Part shown: positions 1 through 5,347 of the stretch, piece after piece | How positions within the stretch are numbered: position 1 is the first letter of the stretch | Layout of the letters: each line of letters begins with the position of its first letter | DNA from: Ignavibacteriales bacterium | GTDB lineage: Bacteria > Bacteroidota > Ignavibacteria > Ignavibacteriales > Melioribacteraceae | Assembly: GCA_016929735.1 (NCBI GenBank) | Contig: JAFGID010000098.1 | Span: forward strand, 1-9,356 | Length of the DNA: 9,356 nucleotides | Direction of reading: 5' to 3' | Program-made: the position numbers and the translations under genes | The notes under the pieces: generated by a model | Database searches by the model: none | Seen by the model: only the letters and a program-made list of their open reading frames with translations | Told to the model about the DNA's origin: nothing

Positions 1-1206
1 GCAGCAGCCGTCCTTAGAGAAAACAAACAAAAGTATTCTGAAATAATGACATTGGAAATGGGAAAGCCGATTTCTCAGGCACGGAAAGAAGTGGAAAAAT
101 GTGCCTGGGTTTGTGAATATTATGCGGAATTTGCAGAGAGAATTTTAAGTGATGAAATAATTCAAACAGACGCGTCAGAGAGTTATGTTCGCTTCGATCC
201 GCTAGGTGTAATACTTGCTGTGATGCCTTGGAATTTTCCTTTTTGGCAGGTCTTTCGTTTTGCTGCACCAGCACTAATGGCAGGTAATCTTGGATTATTA
301 AAGCATGCTTCAAATGTACCGGAATGTGCTTTAGCAATTGAGGAAGTTTTTGATGAAGCAGGTTTTCCTAAATATTCTTTCTCGACTTTGTTGATTGGTT
401 CTAATCATGTTAACGAGATTATCAACAACGATATTGTGAAAGCTGTTACTTTAACGGGAAGCGATTATGCAGGGAGGAAAGTAGCTGAGCAGTGCGGAAA
501 GGTATTAAAAAAGTCTGTAATGGAACTTGGCGGCAGCGATCCTTTTATTGTATTAAAAGATGCTGATATTGATTCTGCTGTTGCAAACGCAGTAACTGCA
601 CGCCTGATAAATAACGGGCAGAGTTGTATAGCAGCAAAAAGATTTATAGTAGAAGAAGAGGTTTATTCGGAATTTTCTGAAAAATTTATTTCTAAAATGG
701 AAAATACAAAAATTGGTGACCCGATGAGCGAAGATACGGAACTTGGTCCTTTAGCAAGGGAAGATTTATTATTTGAACTTGAAGAACAAGTGAAAAAATC
801 AGTTGAATTTGGAGCCAAAATTCTAACTGGTGGCTATAGATTGAATAGGAAAGGAAACTATTATGCACCCACAATTTTAGCTGATGTAACGAAAGGAATG
901 CCAGCTTACGAAGAAGAGTTATTCGGTCCTGTTGCATCACTTATTGTAGCCAATGACGAAAGCGATCCGATACGAATTGCTAATGATACTTGCTTTGGCT
1001 TGGGGGCATCGCTATGGACAAATGATATTACAAAAGCAAAAATTTTTGCAAGAAATATAGAATCCGGTTCGGTTTTTATTAATGATATGGTTAGGTCAGA
1101 TCCGAGGTTACCTTTCGGGGGTATAAAATTATCCGGATATGGCCGTGAATTATCGCATTATGGAATTAAGGAATTTGTAAATATTAAAACTGTGTGGGTA
1201 AGATAA
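1..1206 (+). CDS. sad: Succinate-semialdehyde dehydrogenase, Sad/YneI type (5' partial)
   Basis: NAD(P)-dependent aldehyde dehydrogenase expected to oxidise succinate semialdehyde to succinate in the cytoplasm, as the last step of GABA-type breakdown. The frame is open from base 1, so the true start lies outside. The ATG at 46 is internal, because the residues before it (AAVLRENKQKYSEI) continue the family's N-terminal helix. Compared with E. coli YneI (462 aa, recalled from memory), about 60 residues are missing and 401 are present. Visible motifs, numbered from the first codon here: PWNFP with the oxyanion-hole Asn (bases 232-234), LLKHASNV where most aldehyde dehydrogenases have a KP motif, TLTGSDYAG in the cofactor fold, ELGGSDPFIV with the general-base Glu (523-525), NGQSC with the catalytic Cys (625-627), and a C-terminus GRELSHYGIKEFVNIKTVW. 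KHAxNV, ELGGSDPF and GRELSH are hallmarks of Sad/YneI rather than GabD. All key residues are intact. Substrate is inferred from family resemblance. It is the only rightward gene and converges on the peptidase gene. Confidence 0.93.
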   Translation, partial: AAAVLRENKQKYSEIMTLEMGKPISQARKEVEKCAWVCEYYAEFAERILSDEIIQTDASESYVRFDPLGVILAVMPWNFPFWQVFRFAAPALMAGNLGLLKHASNVPECALAIEEVFDEAGFPKYSFSTLLIGSNHVNEIINNDIVKAVTLTGSDYAGRKVAEQCGKVLKKSVMELGGSDPFIVLKDADIDSAVANAVTARLINNGQSCIAAKRFIVEEEVYSEFSEKFISKMENTKIGDPMSEDTELGPLAREDLLFELEEQVKKSVEFGAKILTGGYRLNRKGNYYAPTILADVTKGMPAYEEELFGPVASLIVANDESDPIRIANDTCFGLGASLWTNDITKAKIFARNIESGSVFINDMVRSDPRLPFGGIKLSGYGRELSHYGIKEFVNIKTVWVR

Positions 1207-1836
1207 TTAGAAAGCAGAATGATTTGAAAGGGGCATGGCACCAATTAACTTCGTCAGCTTTTCTTTTGCCGCAATTTCTTTGGTTAAAATTCTCCTGATA
1301 CCTACAAATCGTGTAATATAACCGCCTTCAAAATCTGTAATTACAACGCCTCTTCTGTTCTTTGCTGATGAACTGTGAATAAATTTAATCGGTTCACCTT
1401 TCTCAGAAATTATAATCCCTACATGACCGACAGTTCGTGTTTTTGATTTTGGTCTTGTGAATAGTATTATATCGCCTTTTTGACAGTCTTCAAGAGCTAT
1501 GGATTTTCCAACATCGGTCATTCCTTTGGATGAGCGAGGAATATCTATCCCAAAATTTCTATAAACATAATAAACAAAACCCGAGCAATCAAAGCCTTTT
1601 GTTGTTGTTCCACCCCATCTATAACGAACACCAATTTGTTCTTTTGCAAAATTAATGATACTGTCAGGCAGCATGATATTAACATTAATAGGAAAGTTAG
1701 GTAGTTGCGTAGATTTTATTGCAAAATTATCATCTTCATCGAAATTGATTTTTAATCCAGAGAAAGCTGATAAAATAAACCAAATAGAAGTAATAATAAA
1801 TGATACAAGAACAAACTTAGTTGCTTTTTTCGTCAT
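1207..1836 (-). CDS. NlpC/P60 family cell-wall peptidase
   Basis: Predicted peptidoglycan endopeptidase of 209 residues; family members cut peptide-stem bonds, often gamma-D-Glu to diamino acid. Residues 7-28 form one hydrophobic segment after a Lys-rich start, so it is either exported or anchored in the inner membrane facing the periplasm; there is no lipobox Cys. A linker of about 35 residues follows, then the NlpC/P60 domain at about 58-182: IGVRYRWGGTTTKGFDCSGF carries the nucleophile Cys84, VGHVGIII the catalytic His138, and KFIHSSS the third polar residue His154. The triad is complete. About 25 residues follow the domain with no recognised fold. There is no SH3 or LysM wall-binding domain, so targeting is unknown. 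The stop codon abuts that of the convergent aldehyde dehydrogenase gene. A candidate promoter lies at 1865-1895. Lone transcription unit. Confidence 0.9.
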   Translation of the reverse strand: MTKKATKFVLVSFIITSIWFILSAFSGLKINFDEDDNFAIKSTQLPNFPINVNIMLPDSIINFAKEQIGVRYRWGGTTTKGFDCSGFVYYVYRNFGIDIPRSSKGMTDVGKSIALEDCQKGDIILFTRPKSKTRTVGHVGIIISEKGEPIKFIHSSSAKNRRGVVITDFEGGYITRFVGIRRILTKEIAAKEKLTKLIGAMPLSNHSAF

Positions 1837-1864
1837 AAGCTTCAGATTATTAAAAATTGATGTG

Positions 1865-1895
1865 CAAACTTAAAAAAAAATGCATTGAAATGCAA
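1865..1895 (-). promoter_or_regulatory. Candidate Bacteroidota-type promoter for the NlpC/P60 gene
   Basis: Read leftward, TTG (1893-1895) is followed after 20 bases by TAAGTTTG (1865-1872), an exact match to the Bacteroidota -7 consensus TAnnTTTG with -33 TTG at an accepted spacing. The start codon would then follow a short leader of roughly 20 bases. I found no equally good match in the other intergenic gaps, so this could be chance in AT-rich DNA. Its spacer overlaps the candidate terminator at 1872-1894. Confidence 0.42.
1872..1894 (-). terminator. Weak candidate intrinsic terminator of the AlbA_2 gene
   Basis: In the leftward direction TGCAT-TTCA-ATGCA can form a 5-bp stem with a 4-base loop (1881-1894), followed directly by nine T's (1872-1880). 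It lies 52 bases beyond the stop codon of the gene at 1947-2603. The T run is good but the stem is short and contains only two G-C pairs, so termination would be inefficient. It overlaps the candidate promoter of the next gene. Confidence 0.3.
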
Positions 1896-1946
1896 TGTAT
1901 ATAAATATTCAATTAATAATATAATAAAATAAATAATATTGAAATT

Positions 1947-2603
1947 TTATCTTGCAATAGTAAAATAATCCTCCCCATTGTCCTTTGTATGAATGAACAA
2001 AGCGTTTGCTCTGACTAATTTTATCAATGCTCTTGACGCTCTTCTGTTAGAGATGTTAGCATTTTTTTTTAATTCATCAACTGTAATTGTTTCGTTATTT
2101 TCTAAGTAATCGAAAATCTGTCGTTCAATATTACCAATTTCATATTTTTTCAATTCAATGTTTCTTGATTGTGTCTGAAAAATTTTTATCATTTCCTTAC
2201 TGGCGAGAACGCTTTTATCATTTATTCTTATATATACAGCAGCGACATTGGGGTCAATTTCGTTCTTATAATCCTGCAATCGGTGAGGTTTATTTTGTGA
2301 TTCATGAATCTCAGCAATTACAATTTCTTTTTCTTCAATGTTCAAGATTTGGATTGAATAATTTAAAGGTGGTTCGCAATATTTTTCTGCTGCTTCTTTT
2401 ATAAGTTCTGCTTCTTCTTTTTCGCTTACAACTCCATAAATTGATTTATCATCATCAACACCGAAAATAACCACTCCACCCTTTGTATTTGCAAGGGCAA
2501 TCATCTCCTTTGCAACTTTTTCATGTGAGGAAAATCTCTGTTTGAATTCAACATTCAATCCCTCGCCTTCTTCAATAATTTCGAGAAGTTTCTTTCGTGT
2601 CAT
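1947..2603 (-). CDS. AlbA_2/Schlafen-domain protein with C-terminal winged helix
   Basis: Protein of 218 residues with two parts. Residues about 8-140 match the AlbA_2 (Schlafen AlbA_2, often labelled 'putative DNA-binding') family: EGEGLNVEFKQ (13-22), IALANTKGGVVIFGVDDD (35-52), the P/Y region around 78-82, and VYIRINDKSVLAS (123-135). Residues about 155-205 look like a winged helix-turn-helix (IFDYLENNETITVDELKK, then SNRRASRALIKLVRANAL). Bacterial relatives are mostly uncharacterised and are annotated as DNA- or ATP-binding regulators; there is no P-loop here, so ATP binding is not supported. Glu14, Glu19 and Asp50/51 sit where animal Schlafen nucleases have their acidic triad, so RNA cleavage is possible but unproven. 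There is no signal peptide, so it is cytoplasmic. The ATG at 2603 lies 36 bases from a double palindrome that may be its own operator. Likely monocistronic. Fold assignment is firm; function is not. Confidence 0.85.
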   Translation of the reverse strand: MTRKKLLEIIEEGEGLNVEFKQRFSSHEKVAKEMIALANTKGGVVIFGVDDDKSIYGVVSEKEEAELIKEAAEKYCEPPLNYSIQILNIEEKEIVIAEIHESQNKPHRLQDYKNEIDPNVAAVYIRINDKSVLASKEMIKIFQTQSRNIELKKYEIGNIERQIFDYLENNETITVDELKKNANISNRRASRALIKLVRANALFIHTKDNGEDYFTIAR

Positions 2604-2636
2604 AAGAATAAAAACAATAATGAGTTATTAATTTAC

Positions 2637-2642
2637 ATTATA
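2637..2642 (-). promoter_or_regulatory. Possible -10 box (TATAAT) of the AlbA_2 gene
   Basis: Leftward reading gives a perfect TATAAT at 34-39 bases before the ATG at 2603, touching the edge of the first palindrome. No TTGACA-like -35 is found at 16-18 bases; that position is a run of A's. In AT-rich DNA this hexamer is common, so the call is weak. If real, a protein bound at 2640-2681 would block RNA polymerase. Confidence 0.25.
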
Positions 2643-2683
2643 AAGATGACATCTTTATTTTTTTTAAAAGATGTCATCTTTAT
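2640..2683. repeat. Twin palindromes forming a 17-bp perfect inverted repeat (candidate operator)
   Basis: Two 15-bp palindromes, AAAGATGACATCTTT (2642-2656) and AAAGATGTCATCTTT (2667-2681), each have 7-bp arms around one central base. They are exact reverse complements of each other, with centres 25 bp apart. The first extends to 9-bp arms (2640-2658). Together, 2640-2656 pairs with 2667-2683 without mismatch around a 10-base A/T loop. The element sits between the end of the MscS gene and the start of the AlbA_2/winged-helix gene. Two dimer-type sites in front of a gene for a nucleic-acid-binding protein suggest an autoregulatory operator. A transcript hairpin ending the MscS message is the alternative, but no T run follows on either strand. 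Confidence 0.6.
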
Positions 2684-2700
2684 TTGCTTATCATAAATTA

Positions 2701-3582
2701 CTAATTTGTTTTATTTTCAAAATTAATTGGAATTCCAGACTTAATATGAAGATCTCTCTGAGGAAATGGTATCTCGATTCCATATTTTCTGAATTTTTCT
2801 ACAATAGCACAATTTAACTCAGATTCTACTTGGTAATATATTTTGGGATCGTCGAGCCAGCATAATAGAACCATATTCCATTCCGATGCACCGAATTCAG
2901 ACAATCGCACGGAGATATTTTCGCTTTTAAGTACATAAGGATTTTCGTTTGCAACTTCCTTTAATGCTTTTATTACAGTTTCAAGATTTGAATTATATGA
3001 AACACCAACATTTAATCTGAGAAGCACTTTTTTATCACCATGCGACCAATTCGTTACACGTCCGGAAATAAATTCCGAGTTAGGTACAATAATGGAAATA
3101 TTATTTAATGTCTTGATAGTTGTTGAGCGGATTTTTATGTCCGTAACATCTCCTTCAGTATCTCCGATTGTAACTCTATCGCCAACCTGTATTGGTCGTT
3201 CGAAAAGTAAAATTAAACCGGAAATAAAATTTGAAGTAATATTTTGCAAACCAAATCCAATACCAACAGATAAAAATCCGAGTACTACAGCTAATCCGCT
3301 TAAATCAATTCCGATAAATTGAAGAGAAATTATCAGTCCAATAAATAAAACAATGTAGTTTATAATTCGAATAAGTGCAAATCGCATTCCTTCTGCAATA
3401 TTCATTTTCGATAGGATTTTTTTCAAAACTTTTCTTCTCAGTAATTTTGCAAGTAGGATAAATCCAGTGATAACAAAAATAAAAATTATTGTTGAAAGTA
3501 ACGTTATTTGTGTTTGATTAATAGAAAAAAGAGGATAATGTATTACTTCATTAAATTTCTGCCATACTTCTGAGAATGTCAT
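2701..3582 (-). CDS. MscS-family small-conductance mechanosensitive channel
   Basis: Inner-membrane channel of 293 residues, close to the size of E. coli MscS, expected to open under membrane tension and release solutes during osmotic downshock. Hydrophobic segments lie at about 26-48, 69-91 and 94-127. The last is the pore helix, with small residues (LGFLSVGIGFGLQNITSNF). The family's beta domain follows: FERPIQVGDRVTIG (128-140), GDVTDIKIRSTTIKT (144-158), IIVPNSEFISGRVTNWS (164-180), then the alpha/beta vestibule to about 280 and a short tail. The ATG at 3582 is supported by GGAGG at 3587-3591, the best ribosome site in the window. It lies 35 bases after the phosphoesterase gene, so co-transcription is likely. 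A role in osmotic protection follows from the family; any link to the upstream phosphoesterase is speculative. Confidence 0.93.
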   Translation of the reverse strand: MTFSEVWQKFNEVIHYPLFSINQTQITLLSTIIFIFVITGFILLAKLLRRKVLKKILSKMNIAEGMRFALIRIINYIVLFIGLIISLQFIGIDLSGLAVVLGFLSVGIGFGLQNITSNFISGLILLFERPIQVGDRVTIGDTEGDVTDIKIRSTTIKTLNNISIIVPNSEFISGRVTNWSHGDKKVLLRLNVGVSYNSNLETVIKALKEVANENPYVLKSENISVRLSEFGASEWNMVLLCWLDDPKIYYQVESELNCAIVEKFRKYGIEIPFPQRDLHIKSGIPINFENKTN

Positions 3583-3586
3583 CTTG

Positions 3587-3591
3587 CCTCC
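3587..3591 (-). promoter_or_regulatory. Strong ribosome binding site of the MscS gene
   Basis: Leftward reading gives GGAGG four bases before the ATG at 3582. It stands out because most other starts here have little or no Shine-Dalgarno sequence, and it fixes the start codon. Confidence 0.7.
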
Positions 3592-3617
3592 GAAAGTTAA
3601 TTGGTAAAAGAAGAATC

Positions 3618-5336
3618 TTATTTAAAAATTAATTTTCCAAAATATTCAGGTTCGTAGGGGGGATGAGTCTGCATCTTTGACCAATCACTTTGATTTGGTT
3701 CTGATTGTTGACGATGGCGCCGGACATTAAATCCCCATGTGTCTCCAACTTGTATAGATTTTACATTCATACCATCTAAAGGGATTTTGAATTCAGCACT
3801 CCAGTAATCCTCGCCGGTAAACGTTGCAACGTCAAAATCAAATGGGAATAACCCTGCGGGTCCACTACAAAGAATTGTGCCGAATGGATTAACCATCAAC
3901 CTATAGAATGCAACTTTATCAGACTCGGGGTCAAAATACAATTCGAAATCGTCATCACCGAAAACGAGAGGTATGTCACCATAAGCAAAAGCAGACAATC
4001 CATTTACATTTGGTTCTTCGCCGATTATTCCTACGTAGAGGAATTCCTTGTCATATAAAATTTTCACGCTTGTTTTTTCTGTTGCTGGCGTGTTATTGAA
4101 ATCAGTAAATAAATTATCTATTCCGCGAATATTGCTCCAAATTGTTTCGTCCAATTTTCCATCAAGTTCAATTTTCGAATCATTATAATACCCATAAGTA
4201 ACAGGTGGCGAGAATAAATAAAAATATTGATTGCTGTAATTTTCTAATTGATTTGAAGTGTAATATTTTGCTTTTACTACTAATCTTGGATAATCTGCCC
4301 TATTAAATTTTCCTTGTGGGATAGTGATTGTAAATTCATTTTTTAATTCGCTTTTGGGCTCAACTTCAATTGTCTTTCCCCAAGGTGTAAAATTCCAATC
4401 GAAATTCTCTGTTTCCCAAATAAGTGAATAAGTTCTTCTTTCTTTGCTATTGTTTTTGATTGTAACAGCAATAGTTGTATCAATTTGTTTATCTGTTAGA
4501 GTCGGAATATTTATTACATTATTTTGCTCAAAAAATTGAGATGAGAATTTATACTCATCTGGAGGGATAAAATCTTTTGAAAAGATTCCGTCTTTGCTAA
4601 TAACCGCATAATCAATATTATCTTCATTTACTGTAACTTGCAAGTAGTGATGAAACCTTCCGGCAAGTGGACTGTAAATATTCATATTGCCAGAAGAATT
4701 CAGACAGAAGTAATCAATGCCTTCAATATTCCTATAGTCGTAAATATGGCTATGTCCTGTAAAAACTGTCTTAACAGGATAATTTAAGAATAATTTGTGA
4801 ACACTTTTCCATACTTCATTTTCATTCATATACATAGGAGGATGGATAACCACAAAAATATTTTGACAATTTTTGGCATTGTCCAAATCATAGATTAGCC
4901 AATTAAATTGCTCTTCGGATATTGAATAAAATTCCTGATTGATGAAAGCATTCAAAATTATAAAATGAGAATTTTCGTAATCGAATGAATAGTAGATTTT
5001 ATCTTCACCCCAAGCTTCCATATATGCTGGTTCAATTTCTTTTGTAGTCACATCGTGATTTCCGGGAGTGGGATAAAATGGGACAGATAGAGGTTTAATT
5101 TGTTCTTTGAATCGCTGCCATTGCTTTCGTGCAACATCAATGCTGTATGTATAACCGTGAATCATATCGCCAACGTGCAAAACAAAATCAGGTTTGATTA
5201 GTTCTGTCTCCCTAACTATATTTTCAAATACTTCAGGATTTTGAAACTGGCTATCACCCCATACGATAAATTTAAAATTCTGTGCATTTAAATAAAACGA
5301 TGCAAGTATAAAGATGAGCAAAAAATATTTTTTCAT
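3618..5336 (-). CDS. Secreted calcineurin-like metallophosphoesterase with CBM9-like C-terminal domain
   Basis: Protein of 572 residues. Residues 1-18 are a signal peptide (MKK, hydrophobic core, LNA before Gln19), so it is exported. The metallophosphoesterase domain, about 20-250, carries the full two-metal signature: GDSQ (Asp28), HVGDM (Asp57), GNHD (Asn93, His94), IHPP (His165) and TGHSH (His195, His197). About 275-380 looks like an all-beta linker of Ig/Fn3 character. Residues 386-572 resemble the CBM9/DOMON-like fold: ELDGKLDETIW, the ELYFDPESD and MVNPFGTI strands, YWSAEFKIPL and VGDTWGFNVRRHRQ. Such domains bind sugars or, in relatives, haem. The substrate may be a phosphodiester or phosphomonoester on a glycan or outer-surface polymer; this is inference. 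No Por sorting domain is seen at the C-terminus. Eleven bases separate it from the helicase gene upstream, and its AGGA site (5346-5349) overlaps that gene's stop, suggesting coupled translation. Confidence 0.88.
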   Translation of the reverse strand: MKKYFLLIFILASFYLNAQNFKFIVWGDSQFQNPEVFENIVRETELIKPDFVLHVGDMIHGYTYSIDVARKQWQRFKEQIKPLSVPFYPTPGNHDVTTKEIEPAYMEAWGEDKIYYSFDYENSHFIILNAFINQEFYSISEEQFNWLIYDLDNAKNCQNIFVVIHPPMYMNENEVWKSVHKLFLNYPVKTVFTGHSHIYDYRNIEGIDYFCLNSSGNMNIYSPLAGRFHHYLQVTVNEDNIDYAVISKDGIFSKDFIPPDEYKFSSQFFEQNNVINIPTLTDKQIDTTIAVTIKNNSKERRTYSLIWETENFDWNFTPWGKTIEVEPKSELKNEFTITIPQGKFNRADYPRLVVKAKYYTSNQLENYSNQYFYLFSPPVTYGYYNDSKIELDGKLDETIWSNIRGIDNLFTDFNNTPATEKTSVKILYDKEFLYVGIIGEEPNVNGLSAFAYGDIPLVFGDDDFELYFDPESDKVAFYRLMVNPFGTILCSGPAGLFPFDFDVATFTGEDYWSAEFKIPLDGMNVKSIQVGDTWGFNVRRHRQQSEPNQSDWSKMQTHPPYEPEYFGKLIFK

Positions 5337-5347
5337 TTCTATAAATC

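Noticed and set aside
46..48. ATG at 46 as the start of the aldehyde dehydrogenase
   Set aside because: The frame is open to base 1 and the preceding 15 residues fit the conserved N-terminal helix of the family, so the gene is simply cut by the window edge.
14..337. 107-residue leftward open frame
   Set aside because: It is antisense to the conserved dehydrogenase region and shows no domain or ribosome site.
2640..2683. Strong intrinsic terminator of the MscS gene
   Set aside because: The stem is perfect but AT-rich, and no T run follows it in the leftward or rightward direction; each half is itself a palindrome, which fits protein binding better.
3618..5336. Purple acid phosphatase
   Set aside because: The first metal motif is GDSQ and the spacing is that of the general calcineurin-like class; the metal-bound Tyr motif of purple acid phosphatases (GDxxY) is not seen.
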